Shown: positions 7,149 to 14,961, counted from the first letter of the stretch. The stretch: 42,684 nt of DNA from Candidatus Bathyarchaeia archaeon (GCA_035935655.1 DASYWW010000018.1:1-42684), one strand, 5' to 3'. Numbers and translations are program-made. The notes: generated from the letters alone by a model not told the origin.

Positions 7149-8180
7149 GTGCTCACTGATTCTGAGGTCACGACCCTCAAGGACCCGGCAGTCAATTGGC
7201 TCCTAAACTCGGACGATCCCTCGGTCCGCTATCTCACTCTCACAGAGATTCTGGAGAGACCGTCCGACTCGAAGGAAGTTCTCGTGGCAAAGAAACTTAT
7301 TCCTAACGGACCGATTGTCAAGACTCTTCTCTCGGGGCAGAGGTCTGATGGTGGTTTCGAGGTCCATCCATACCAGAAATGGACAGGCGCACACTGGCGT
7401 CTAGTCTCTCTTGTCGAACTAGGAATACCCTCGGGATTTCGGCCAGCGGTTAAGGCAACGGATCTTGTCTTGAAATGGTTGCTTGGTGAGGCTCATCTTC
7501 GCAATGTTCCCAAGATCAATGGACGATATCGGAGATGTGCCTCACAAGAGGGTAACGCGCTGGCAGGGTGTAGCCGGCTGGGCCTCGCGGAGGACCCGCG
7601 GGTTGCGAAGCTTGCCGAGTCGCTGGTCGAGTGGCAGTGGCCCGATGGAGGATGGAACTGCGACAGGAGACCCGAGGCCGACCACTCCTCAGTCAACGAG
7701 TCTCTATCAACTCTCTGGGGTCTTGTCGAGTATCAACGAGCAACAGGAGATCGAGATTACTTGAAACCGATTGCGAGAGCGTCAGAGTTCTTTCTTCAAC
7801 ACCATCTCTTCCGTTCGGACCATACAGGAGAGATCATTCATCCGAGTATGGTCGAGCTGCACTATCCGCTTTACTGGCACTGCGACATTCTACAGGAACT
7901 CACGATACTCTCAAGGGCAGGAAAACTAGATGACCCACGAACCAAGGAAGCGCTGGATATTGTAGAGAAGAAGAGTGGTCCCGACGGACTATGGCACGCG
8001 GATAAGTATTACTGGAACATGAGGCGGACACCATTGACTAAATCGAAAGCATTGGTGTCGAACGTCGAAGTGGTGGACTGGGGGCGAAAAGGTCCTAGCA
8101 GGATGATTACGCTAAACGCGGCACGAATCCTCAAAGCCGCAAGGCGAACCAAGATCGGAGTGACAAACGCTGAGCTCTAG
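7149..8180 (+). CDS. Terpenoid cyclase/prenyltransferase-like alpha-toroid protein
   Basis: A 343-residue soluble protein starting at GTG 7149. It has the repeats of the squalene-cyclase/protein-prenyltransferase (alpha/alpha)6 toroid: GQRSDGGFEVHPYQKWTGAH near residue 65, EWQWPDGGWNCDRR near residue 165, and KKSGPDGLWHADKYYW near residue 280. The QW-like repeats 'Q-x-x-D-G-G-x-W' are clear. The acidic DXDD/DDTAE motifs of true triterpene cyclases are not visible, so the activity is unknown; many such stand-alone proteins are uncharacterised. A decayed relative lies at about 15000-15145, showing that the gene was once duplicated. Confidence 0.7.
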   Translation: MLTDSEVTTLKDPAVNWLLNSDDPSVRYLTLTEILERPSDSKEVLVAKKLIPNGPIVKTLLSGQRSDGGFEVHPYQKWTGAHWRLVSLVELGIPSGFRPAVKATDLVLKWLLGEAHLRNVPKINGRYRRCASQEGNALAGCSRLGLAEDPRVAKLAESLVEWQWPDGGWNCDRRPEADHSSVNESLSTLWGLVEYQRATGDRDYLKPIARASEFFLQHHLFRSDHTGEIIHPSMVELHYPLYWHCDILQELTILSRAGKLDDPRTKEALDIVEKKSGPDGLWHADKYYWNMRRTPLTKSKALVSNVEVVDWGRKGPSRMITLNAARILKAARRTKIGVTNAEL

Positions 8181-8242
8181 GAGCGGCCTCTATCCCGAAT
8201 TCAGAACCAGGGATTTGTGCAAGCCATTCTGGATTCTGATGG

Positions 8243-8512
8243 TCACCAGCAGGTATCTTCTACCTTCATGATCGAATCGGAAGGTTGCTCGGAATGCGCG
8301 TTTCTCCAATGCGTAGCGATGCGCAATCGGCTCATTCGCGATGACACAATCTTCACGTCAAGCTCTGTCTCTTCGATTATTAGTTCCCCTGGTTTTGTCT
8401 CCCTAACTGTTGTCGCAACAAGTCTTCCACAGGTCCTGCAGGTGTGAAGGTTCAGTCTGGTGAGTTTGTGGGAGTGCTCGTTACCTTCCGGAGATTCTTC
8501 TTTCACCTGCAC
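8243..8512 (-). CDS. Possible small zinc-binding protein
   Basis: An 89-residue frame opening with GTG at 8512. It contains HTCRTCGRLV and, about 40 residues later, ATHWRNAH, together a CxxC...HxxxxH arrangement that could hold one zinc ion. The linker is rich in Glu, Lys and Val. No Shine-Dalgarno is visible. The coding call rests on the zinc-finger pattern only, and I recognise no family. It sits in a 390-bp gap between two convergent genes. Confidence 0.4.
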   Translation of the reverse strand: MQVKEESPEGNEHSHKLTRLNLHTCRTCGRLVATTVRETKPGELIIEETELDVKIVSSRMSRLRIATHWRNAHSEQPSDSIMKVEDTCW

Positions 8513-8572
8513 CTGTTAGATCCCAGGTCTAGGTTCGCGGGCTCAACACATGGTTCTCGATAGACCGACTCT

Positions 8573-9616
8573 CTAGTAAGACGTAATTTTTCGAAACCCT
8601 ATTTGAGCTGGTTCGCCTACAACTAGTTCCTCAGATGATGGAACTGGAACTTGCACTGTCCGTTCTTCAAGCAGAGATCTCCTCGATGCCTCCAAGAGCC
8701 TCACTACTCCTGCTCCGATGCTTCCATCCGACAAGTTTGAGTATGGTTTGGATGCGGTGTCGTTTTCAACACATCTGGCGAAGTGGATGATCTCTCCCTG
8801 CAGCGTGTTACTTGGAACGGTGGATATTGTCTCTGTCTTGTCTGACCTCTGAAGGACTAGTTTCTGATCCAGGCAGTCCAGTCGGGCGACTGCGTTGCTT
8901 CCTACCACGGTGACATCTCTGTGTTTCTCGGAGTCCAGCCAGCTGAGTTCAATGCTTGCGTTGACTCCGTCTATGTGTTCGGCTATGATGAAGGCAACCT
9001 CGTCGCCTGCTCCACCCCTGTAACCTCTACCTCTGCACGAGATCTTTGTGGGCCATGTTCCGAGAATATTGTTGCATATATCGAAGGGGTGTGGGCCTAA
9101 ATCGGTTATTACGTCGCGGTCTCTTTGGGGTGGGAGGTAGCCTGTCCATTGTAGGCGGAGGTAGTAGATGTCCCCAAGCAGCCCGCTCTGGACAATACGT
9201 TTTAGCTCATTGAGCCCATTGTTGAACCTATGAACATGTCCGACGGCGAGGACTCTATGCTTCTCCTCCGCGAGTCTAACTAGCTCGTTGGCGTCCGTGG
9301 ACCGTAGTGCTAGGGGTTTTTCGACGAGGACGTGCTTTTTCGATCTGAGAAACTCTGATGCGACTTCGAAGTGCGTGGTGTTTGGCGAGCAGATATGAAC
9401 AGCCGAAATAGCGGGATCGGACAGTAATCCCTGATAGCTCAAACGATAGTCCAAGGGACCGAATTCTTTCCTGCATTGCTCAAGCATAGACGGTGAGTTG
9501 TCAACAACGGAGCAGAGATTAACCCGACGAGTAGTACGGGACACGTTCAAGATTTCCCGTATTACTTTCTTCCCCCAATAACCGGCACCTACCACCGATA
9601 TGTTCAATGGCATCAT
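8573..9616 (-). CDS. Gfo/Idh/MocA family NAD(P)-dependent oxidoreductase
   Basis: From ATG 9616 the product has 347 residues. It starts with the Rossmann motif ISVVGAGYWGKK (GxGxxG), has the family signature HVLVEKPLA with the catalytic-type Lys, GHVHRFN, and the C-terminal-domain motif DLGPHPFDI, whose His is the usual catalytic partner. These enzymes oxidise or reduce sugars, inositols and related compounds, often nucleotide-sugars in archaea; the closest patterns ('GYWGKKVIREI', 'HICSPNTTH') are those of UDP-N-acetylglucosamine 3-dehydrogenase-like members, which is a suggestion only. The frame extends 25 residues upstream to 9691, but the fold begins at the chosen start. It has no neighbouring sugar genes. 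Confidence 0.85.
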   Translation of the reverse strand: MMPLNISVVGAGYWGKKVIREILNVSRTTRRVNLCSVVDNSPSMLEQCRKEFGPLDYRLSYQGLLSDPAISAVHICSPNTTHFEVASEFLRSKKHVLVEKPLALRSTDANELVRLAEEKHRVLAVGHVHRFNNGLNELKRIVQSGLLGDIYYLRLQWTGYLPPQRDRDVITDLGPHPFDICNNILGTWPTKISCRGRGYRGGAGDEVAFIIAEHIDGVNASIELSWLDSEKHRDVTVVGSNAVARLDCLDQKLVLQRSDKTETISTVPSNTLQGEIIHFARCVENDTASKPYSNLSDGSIGAGVVRLLEASRRSLLEERTVQVPVPSSEELVVGEPAQIGFRKITSY

Positions 9617-9961
9617 GTCAATGACCAATTCTCGCTCTCTCGATATAACCGGCACGTCTATGGAAGAGCACAAGCTACCACAATGTACCACAAACCAGTT
9701 GTTCCATCCCCGAATTCCTATCGCTTGACAACGCTGCGTTCGATGCCACGATCAGTTGCTGAAGCTGAGTGGATTCGGAAATGGAGATCCCGACCGCTCT
9801 TTTGGCTGTTCCCCAGAGGATTGAATCGGAGAAATCTCAGAGACGCCTTGGCTTTTCCGCGGACCGAGCCTCGCTTCGAAAAGAGAAGCGTTTTGTAATG
9901 ACGTTTCTTCCTAACGACTTGGAAGAAGAAAAAATAGGAAAATTAGGTAGGACAATCTGGC

Positions 9962-11308
9962 CTATGGGATTGGCGGTAGTACGATGCTGACGGTTACCGT
10001 CTTCGACATCGAAGCATTCTGACCTACGCCGTCCTTGACAATTATTGTTACCGTGTAGGTTCCTGGTAGAGTGTACGAGTGGCTAGTTGTAGGTCCACTG
10101 GCAGTGGAACCGTCGCCGAAGTCCCAGGCGTAGGTGTACGGCTGGATCCCGCCTGTTGCTGTGGCAGTGAACTGGACTGTCTGAAGGGGTCCCGGGTTCG
10201 CAGGTGTATACGTGAAGCTGACTGAGGGTGGGGTGTATGTGAAGAATTCTGTCATCGGAGTAGCTGTGGCATCGTTTGTGGACAGGCTGGGAAGGTTCCA
10301 GTTCGTCTCTACCGTGCGAGTGAACGAGTAGTGACTGTAAGGATTGGTTGTAACGAGGCTGTTCTTTGTTCCTCGACCAGCCCAGACAGCGTAGACGCAG
10401 TCCTCCGAGCTGTTGTTGAGGGGGCAATATCCGTTTCCTTCGTCAAAGACAACGAATAGAGCGGCTCTCTGTGTCGTGAATGTAGTGCTGTTAAGGATAT
10501 TCGGGACAAGACTGCTGAGATATGCGTCTCCGAATGGAATGGAGGCGGAACATCCGTTTGTGTAGCCGTGCATGTTATCGCAGTTGTTCGGTGTAAGCCA
10601 CATGAAGTTCGGAGCAGACCCTGAGTTGAGGTCGTTGAGCAGTGTGCAATCAGTCACCACGCAACCACTCGGATTCGCGAGTACTACTTTGGAACATCGA
10701 GTCGCGCTGGATGTGATATCGGTGAAAAACACGAAGGGGTTGTGCTCCGGAGTGTAAGGTTGGTTGTAGTTCGTGTCGCAGCCAGTTGCGACGGCTTGGT
10801 TTTCCATGTAACCTCTCCACGTTAGTCCTGCGGCCTCCAGGCTATCCACGAGGTTCACGTGAGCTGATGGCGTGCAGGGATAACCGACACAGCCATAGGT
10901 GTCCCCACCTAGCAGAGCAACGTAGTCAGCTTGGCTGAAATGTGAGACACCGGTGTAGTGGGATCCGATTCCATACGTGTTTGCCAGCCCAGCCACGTAT
11001 GGGTCTCCGCTGGTGCTTAAGCAAGGGGGTGGATTCCGTGCACAAATGTCGATTAGACCATGGTCTTCCATGACTACGATCAGAATGTGGTCGAAATAAG
11101 TGCCAGCCCCAGTTGGCGTAGATGCCGCAGTGGTTGACGTTCGGCTTATAGTTGGAGGACTTCTGTGAGCTCTGTCTTGAATCGATGAGTCCCCGACTGC
11201 GCTCGTATGATTTCCAAACTGTGACGCAACAACGACCCCTGTGAGAGCAAGAGCTATCAATGTGAAGGTTAGAGTCCGAGCCTTCTTGTTCGCGAGTACT
11301 GTTCTCAT
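9962..11308 (-). CDS. Exported phosphoesterase (phospholipase C/acid phosphatase-like) with C-terminal PKD domain
   Basis: A 448-residue protein. A signal segment (residues ~11-30, LTFTLIALALTGVVVAS) follows the basic start. The catalytic part starts YFDHILIVVMEDHG, the position where the PLC-type phosphoesterase family (pfam04185) has 'VVMEN/DH'; later come HYTGVSHFSQADYVALLGGD, FMWLTPNNCDNMHG and LFVVFDEG, the usual family order of metal-site segments. Residues ~360-445 are a PKD beta-sandwich (YAWDFGDGS, HSYTLPGTYTVTIIVKDG). Many cysteines suggest disulfides and extracellular location. It likely hydrolyses phosphate esters or phospholipids outside the cell; the substrate is unknown. The start is supported by a strong purine-rich site (AGGAGAAAAAAGGA) just before the ATG. 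Confidence 0.8.
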   Translation of the reverse strand: MRTVLANKKARTLTFTLIALALTGVVVASQFGNHTSAVGDSSIQDRAHRSPPTISRTSTTAASTPTGAGTYFDHILIVVMEDHGLIDICARNPPPCLSTSGDPYVAGLANTYGIGSHYTGVSHFSQADYVALLGGDTYGCVGYPCTPSAHVNLVDSLEAAGLTWRGYMENQAVATGCDTNYNQPYTPEHNPFVFFTDITSSATRCSKVVLANPSGCVVTDCTLLNDLNSGSAPNFMWLTPNNCDNMHGYTNGCSASIPFGDAYLSSLVPNILNSTTFTTQRAALFVVFDEGNGYCPLNNSSEDCVYAVWAGRGTKNSLVTTNPYSHYSFTRTVETNWNLPSLSTNDATATPMTEFFTYTPPSVSFTYTPANPGPLQTVQFTATATGGIQPYTYAWDFGDGSTASGPTTSHSYTLPGTYTVTIIVKDGVGQNASMSKTVTVSIVLPPIP

Positions 11309-11533
11309 TCCTTTTTTCTCCTATTCATACCAGTTTCTCAACAGAGATATTTGAACGGTCAGTCCACAGAGTCTTAGAACTAACCACAATAGAACACTTT
11401 AGCCCACCCTTGGTAAGCGCGATAGATCGTGACAGCAACAGATTGATTCATCAATCCCCATTCTTACTCTGCCAGACCAGATACTCTTGGCGTATGCCAA
11501 TTGCAGGCAAGTTGCGAGCGCGCCAACCTTGGA

Positions 11534-11638
11534 TTACTTTCCCAAATAATAGGCACCGACAAGAATTATTACAAAGAAAACAGTGAGTGTCGCATAACCG
11601 ACATACTTTGCAAAAGCTTTCCCGAAGGCGCGCTCCAT
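11534..11638 (-). CDS. 34-residue single-span membrane micro-protein, copy 2
   Basis: An ATG at 11638, preceded by GAGGAGACAA (a good Shine-Dalgarno at the right spacing), opens a 34-codon frame: a basic start (MERAFGKAFAKYVGY), a hydrophobic helix (LTVFFVIILVGAYY) and LGK, then TAA. The last seven residues and the FA-basic-Y-x-GY segment are shared with copy 1 at 1063-1146. Two copies with conserved protein sequence, conserved stop and a conserved upstream element argue that this is a real gene despite its size. The predicted product is a one-helix membrane peptide. Function unknown. Confidence 0.7.
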   Translation of the reverse strand: MERAFGKAFAKYVGYATLTVFFVIILVGAYYLGK

Positions 11639-11676
11639 TTGTCTCCTCAACTCAGAAGTGGCCCATCTGATTGGAA

Positions 11677-11713
11677 CGTCTACACATGGACAGAAATTGA
11701 GGGATTCTGTAAC
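11677..11713 (-). promoter_or_regulatory. Conserved element upstream of micro-protein copy 2
   Basis: It starts 39 bp upstream of the micro-protein ATG and matches 1215-1250 at roughly 27 of 37 positions by eye, with the blocks CGTCTACA, ATGGAC, AATTG and TGTAA in order. It is non-coding in all plausible frames. Confidence 0.45.
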
Positions 11714-11752
11714 ATGCCTTTAGCGAGTCAACCTACAGGCCTTGCTCCCAGA

Positions 11753-12004
11753 TCAAGGTCTGAGCCGGTTCACAGGTGCTTGCAGCATTGCATCACGCTG
11801 GCCAGGATATATGGACTGGTGCATCAAGTGGGGTGCGATTTCCCTTGACGGCATCGACGGTCGGTCCAACTCGAGATTCTCTCTTACCCATTCAGGTACA
11901 ATGACCGCTCGAAGGAGTTGCTGCACTGTGACGTCCCTTCTCTTGGCTTCAGACTCGAGTATCTTGAACGTGCCATCTCCCACCGATAGTATGAATTTGG
12001 CCAA
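11753..12004 (-). CDS. Short ribbon-helix-helix-like protein (last gene of small-protein operon)
   Basis: An 83-residue product from TTG 12004, with GGAG about 10 bases upstream. The first 44 residues read as one strand (KFILSVGDGTF) and two helices (ILESEAKRRDVTVQQLLRAV, then PEWVREN), the arrangement of an RHH DNA-binding fold. About 20 of 43 residues match the separate 60-residue protein at 12892, including DG-F--LE--A-RR, Q-L-RAV and P-W. The remaining ~38 residues look unstructured. It starts 2 bp after the stop of the preceding gene and so is the fourth member of an operon (12665 to 11753). DNA binding is inferred from the fold guess only. Confidence 0.65.
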   Translation of the reverse strand: MAKFILSVGDGTFKILESEAKRRDVTVQQLLRAVIVPEWVRENLELDRPSMPSREIAPHLMHQSIYPGQRDAMLQAPVNRLRP

Positions 12005-12006
12005 CG

Positions 12007-12261
12007 TTATTCTCCGGACGTTTCTCCAGCGATATTGGCGCTTGCCTCTTTCACCTTAGATTCAGGGTTGAATTGTCGAGGGGTTCTGCCGTCAACCGTG
12101 ACGATGATGTGGTAGTCTATGCCTACGCCTCGAAGCGACTGGACGAAACCGTCGAACTCGTCCAGTATCTCGTCCTCTCCTCGGGCCCATGTCTGTCCCT
12201 TCAGTTTCATGTAAGCCGTCCACCTGTAGTTCTCTTGGATTCTGTCTCTCAACTCGCTCAT
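12007..12261 (-). CDS. Hypothetical 84-residue protein (third gene of small-protein operon)
   Basis: An 84-residue, soluble, charged protein starting at ATG 12261, only 3 bp after the stop of the Cys-rich gene and followed after 2 bp by the RHH-like gene. The middle is DEILDEFDGFVQSLRGVG followed by a strand (DYHIIVTVDG). A helix-then-strand-then-DG layout is also seen in the first gene of the operon (LVDLIDSS...LEVRVWLDG), so the two may share a fold, but the similarity is weak. No family recognised. The tight spacing strongly suggests co-translation. Confidence 0.6.
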   Translation of the reverse strand: MSELRDRIQENYRWTAYMKLKGQTWARGEDEILDEFDGFVQSLRGVGIDYHIIVTVDGRTPRQFNPESKVKEASANIAGETSGE

Positions 12262-12264
12262 CGA

Positions 12265-12414
12265 TCATCCCGCCATTGTGTCAGTCGGCTCAATGTCGAT
12301 TGAGCAAGCGCAGCAGTGTTCGAGACACAGTCTGCAATTATCACATGTTAGGTTTGTGGGTTCCAGGCACGACGAGCAAAGATTCGCATCCAAGTCCTGA
12401 TCGAGCACCATCAT
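12265..12414 (-). CDS. 49-residue Cys-rich (zinc finger-like) protein (second gene of small-protein operon)
   Basis: An ATG at 12414 overlaps the TGA of the upstream gene (ATGA) and is preceded by a purine-rich AGAGGAACGG. The 49-residue product contains eight cysteines at residues 13, 16, 24, 27, 30, 34, 35 and 37, arranged CSSC, then CDNCRLC, then CCAC, with a His at 33. This is enough to bind one or two zinc ions (treble-clef or B-box-like spacing), or an Fe-S cluster. The ends are acidic and probably flexible. The overlap with its neighbours and the dense Cys pattern make it a convincing small gene. Function unknown. Confidence 0.65.
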   Translation of the reverse strand: MMVLDQDLDANLCSSCLEPTNLTCDNCRLCLEHCCACSIDIEPTDTMAG

Positions 12415-12665
12415 GAACCGTTCCTCTTGTCTACTCTTCCTTCGACTTTGAAGTACACATCGCGATCATTCATCCAATTTCCACGGACTTGGTCGTCACC
12501 GATGTCAGCATACACTCCGTCGAGCCAGACTCTTACCTCCAATGTCTTTGAAGAATCTATGAGGTCGACAAGTAGATCTTTTAGTCGGCCATCGGTCTCT
12601 GTTTCTCGACTTTCCAAGAAGGGAAATCCTCCCCTTTTTTCGTTGTTAGATAGCATCGCATCCAT
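12411..12665 (-). CDS. Hypothetical 84-residue protein (first gene of small-protein operon)
   Basis: An 84-residue, hydrophilic protein from ATG 12665 with a second ATG at codon 4. The core reads RLKDLLVDLIDSSKTLEVRV, then LDGVYADIGDD, and a last strand RDVYFKVEGRVD. It is soluble with no membrane helix. Its stop overlaps the next start (ATGA). A TATA-like TTAAATGG about 32-39 bp upstream makes this the promoter-proximal gene of a four-gene operon. I recognise no family. Confidence 0.6.
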   Translation of the reverse strand: MDAMLSNNEKRGGFPFLESRETETDGRLKDLLVDLIDSSKTLEVRVWLDGVYADIGDDQVRGNWMNDRDVYFKVEGRVDKRNGS

Positions 12666-12696
12666 CGTCTATCTATCGCTACATTTCGTAATTTTT

Positions 12697-12704
12697 CCAT
12701 TTAA
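12697..12704 (-). promoter_or_regulatory. TATA-like box of the small-protein operon
   Basis: On the minus strand TTAAATGG, followed by an A/T-rich GAAAAATTA, lies 32-39 bp upstream of the ATG at 12665 in a long intergenic region. It is the best promoter candidate for the operon 12665-11753. Confidence 0.4.
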
Positions 12705-12891
12705 CCACGACGTTTACAAAGTAACCTATCCTAACACACTGTGGACACCTCGTTATTATCGTCGAAATCCCAGATCACACTTGCGATGTCGAAGAAGGAT
12801 CGTATCTGAACACGTTTCGAATTGAGATAACAAGTAAACAGGTCTTCGCGGGAAGCGGTAAAACATTTGTCAGAAGTTTAGGTTATGGCCT

Positions 12892-13074
12892 TTGCATAAG
12901 TTCATGGTCACCATAGAAGATGGAAGGTTCAATGAGCTTGAACGGGTAGCGAGAAGGCGGAACATATCCATTCAGGAGCTCTTTCGAGCGGTCGTCATTC
13001 CCGACTGGATTGAGCGCAACGCGGTTAAAGAATCTCCGCAGCATCGCGGGAATCAGTTAAGCTACGCCAAATAA
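12892..13074 (+). CDS. Short ribbon-helix-helix-like protein, paralog of 11753-12004
   Basis: A 60-residue product from TTG 12892. The order is one strand (KFMVTIEDGRF), helix 1 (NELERVARRRN), helix 2 (IQELFRAVVIPDWIERN) and a short tail. Nearly half of the aligned residues are identical to the last gene of the neighbouring operon, and both use TTG at the same alignment position, which supports both start choices. An RHH-type DNA-binding role is inferred. It faces away from the operon across ~226 bp and is not tightly linked to another gene. Confidence 0.6.
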   Translation: MHKFMVTIEDGRFNELERVARRRNISIQELFRAVVIPDWIERNAVKESPQHRGNQLSYAK

Positions 13075-13179
13075 GACCGACCATACTAATGCAAATTTCA
13101 GAAACGATAATCGAACTGAAAGGATCATAGCTGACAACGGTACGACCTGGCGATGTTTCCGCCTTCAAAACCGTTTTGA

Positions 13180-13368
13180 CTATTCCGCGGGTTTCTCAAG
13201 TTTGCGAACCTTGTGATCCTGCGATTTGGCCGCACTATCCTCCGGATCATCGGCTGAAAGAGTCTTTGCACTCTCATCGGAATGCATCCGAATCCACCCC
13301 TGCGTCTTACGCAGGTCCTTCTTCGACTCTATCGCCGAGCTCCGCTTATCCCCTGTAGCCTCTTCCAT
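13180..13368 (-). CDS. Possible small hydrophilic protein downstream of RHH regulator
   Basis: A 62-residue frame whose ATG (13368) overlaps the last 23 bases of the RHH regulator gene in another frame. The product is strongly charged (Lys, Glu, Asp, Ser), with no hydrophobic core, and looks disordered. Translational overlap would fit an operon, but charged composition alone is weak evidence, so this may be a chance frame. Confidence 0.3.
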   Translation of the reverse strand: MEEATGDKRSSAIESKKDLRKTQGWIRMHSDESAKTLSADDPEDSAAKSQDHKVRKLEKPAE

Positions 13369-14005
13369 TCTTAAACCCCGGAAAGCTGGGAATCAACGGA
13401 GAATCTCGTTGTCCACCGCCTACGTTCACCGCCGGACGAGTAATGGTCGCAACTACTTGACCGTCGGTCTCGCGGGTCTCGACTTTGGCCCCCATGGGTT
13501 TGAAGAGGGACCCGAGCAGTTCCGTGTAGAACGCTGAAACCCTAGGGCCTCGATCGTGTTTCAACACCACGGTATCAGTTTCTCCATCGAGGGTGTACTG
13601 GAGTCTGAAAGCGTTTCCGTAGCTACCTATCATCTCTAGGGCTTTCAATGCATTCTCTGGGTTGAACTTCTTGAACCAGAACAGGACCATCTCGGGGATA
13701 GTGTTGGTCCCCGCCTCTCTGCCGAGTTCCCTTGCCTCCTGATCAGTAAGGATGCTGAAGACTTTCTCCACCAACGATGTGGGAACCTGGATGAAGCCGA
13801 ACTTCCCGGCCTTGTCATCCCACTCTACAAGTTTCCTGAGTGCCCTGTTGGCTAGAAGGTTGAAAGAGAACTGTTCTCTTTCAGCCATCTCGACGATACC
13901 TGCTTCCACGTCCTCATCTAGTCTAAGGGTCCTGGTGACGCTTCGTGAGCTTGAAACCGGTGCTTGTTTGAGCTCGAGCGTGGTCCGCGAAGTTGCTAAG
14001 GTCAC
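13346..14005 (-). CDS. RHH-domain transcription regulator with C-terminal ligand-type domain, copy A
   Basis: A 219-residue protein. Residues ~21-60 are a ribbon-helix-helix domain (SVTRTLRLDEDVEAGIVEMA, NLLANRALRKLVEWD). Residues ~65-125 are helical (LTDQEARELG, FWFKKFNPENALKALEMIG). Residues ~130-195 hold strands and a helix with TDTVVLKHDRGPRVSAFYTE and a closing 'DGQVVATI' strand. The C-terminal region has the pattern 'VxKHxxGxxxSxFYxE...' that I associate with regulators common in Thaumarchaeota-like genomes; a sensor role is inferred. It is about 40% identical by eye to the divergent neighbour at 14269. The intervening 263 bp carries repeated TTGCAA sites that could be the operators. 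Confidence 0.75.
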   Translation of the reverse strand: MTLATSRTTLELKQAPVSSSRSVTRTLRLDEDVEAGIVEMAEREQFSFNLLANRALRKLVEWDDKAGKFGFIQVPTSLVEKVFSILTDQEARELGREAGTNTIPEMVLFWFKKFNPENALKALEMIGSYGNAFRLQYTLDGETDTVVLKHDRGPRVSAFYTELLGSLFKPMGAKVETRETDGQVVATITRPAVNVGGGQRDSPLIPSFPGFKNGRGYRG

Positions 14006-14006
14006 T

Positions 14007-14268
14007 TTTTGCTCCTCTTAGCACCAGTAAGCCATTGCAAGCACTTAAGGGGTACGTCTCTCTCCGCTTGCAACTGGCAATCCTATTGACTGTATGCAAT
14101 GCAAGGTTTTGCGTTATGTGTGCAATTAGACCGTTTGCAATCTATTGCCAGCATAAGAAGTCTATCCTTCACATGCGGTCGCAAACACACTCTCTGTGAT
14201 AGAGTAGGGCCAAGCTTATCTAAATGCCTGTACATGATTGCAGTTGCTATAGAATGTGATAGTCTGTA
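14007..14268. promoter_or_regulatory. Divergent regulatory region with clustered TTGCAA motifs
   Basis: Between the two divergent RHH genes the palindrome TTGCAA occurs at 14035-14040, 14068-14073 and 14135-14140, and TGCAA cores recur at 14095-14099, 14100-14104 and 14121-14125. GCAA/TTGC half-like pieces appear further on (around 14144 and 14178). In a random 262-bp stretch a given 6-mer is expected well under once. The palindromic, repeated, half-site-containing pattern is what RHH dimers bind, so these are candidate operators for autoregulation. Confidence 0.55.
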
Positions 14269-14961
14269 ATGACATCGATTGAAACCGCTCTAAAAACTGA
14301 AACCCGACGATCTCCCGACACAGTCACGAGAACGTTCCGTATAGACCGCGACGTCGACAAGAAAATGGAAGGACTCTCCTCAGAAGGAAGAGTCAGCATG
14401 AACCAGATGGCCAACAAGGCTCTTAGACGGTACGTAGAGTGGGAGGTAAACGCCGAAAAATTCGGAACAGTCACAACCTCAATCAGTACCATTAAGAAAT
14501 TCTTCGACTATCTGACCATCGAACAGGCAAAGGAGATGGGAAGCTGGTGGGGCGAGAACCAGGCACCTGGAATCATAACCTTCTGGTTCAAAAAATTCGA
14601 CTTCGACAGTGTTCTGAAAGCGCTAGAATTCCTCGGCGCCCAATACGGCCGAGCCTTCACCTCAGACTACGCATTCGACGGAAGGAGCCACACACTTATC
14701 GTCAAACACGATATGGGATTGAAGGCCAGCATCTTCTATGCTGAAGCTGTCAAGGCTGCATTCTCACACTTAGGATTAGGAACCGACATTTTCGTGACAG
14801 ACGACCAAGTCATAGCAATAAGCCCACCCGATCCCTCTCATCCCCTGAACAGGTCCTACGAGGGAGCCGCCGACCTGAAATACCCAACAAGCGCAACAAG
14901 CCGGCCAGTTCCAAAGCTTCGCAAAGGACAAAGGGCGGACCACGAAAGCCGCGATACGTAG
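14269..14961 (+). CDS. RHH-domain transcription regulator with C-terminal ligand-type domain, copy B
   Basis: A 230-residue protein with the same architecture as the divergent copy A: RHH domain at residues ~18-56 (TVTRTFRIDRDVDKKMEGL, NQMANKALRRYVEWE), a helical middle (LTIEQAKEMG, ITFWFKKFDFDSVLKALEFL), and the C-terminal domain with TLIVKHDMGLKASIFYAEAV and TDDQVIAIS. A basic, Pro/Ser-rich tail of ~40 residues is unique to this copy. Paralogy and divergent orientation suggest tandem inversion-type duplication or an element-borne pair. It is probably a DNA-binding regulator; the ligand is unknown. Confidence 0.75.
   Translation: MTSIETALKTETRRSPDTVTRTFRIDRDVDKKMEGLSSEGRVSMNQMANKALRRYVEWEVNAEKFGTVTTSISTIKKFFDYLTIEQAKEMGSWWGENQAPGIITFWFKKFDFDSVLKALEFLGAQYGRAFTSDYAFDGRSHTLIVKHDMGLKASIFYAEAVKAAFSHLGLGTDIFVTDDQVIAISPPDPSHPLNRSYEGAADLKYPTSATSRPVPKLRKGQRADHESRDT

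Noticed and set aside
9683-9990. Two plus-strand frames (71 and 73 residues) between the oxidoreductase and the phosphoesterase
   Set aside because: No domain, no ribosome-binding site and two overlapping frames with unrelated products; both genes around are on the other strand.
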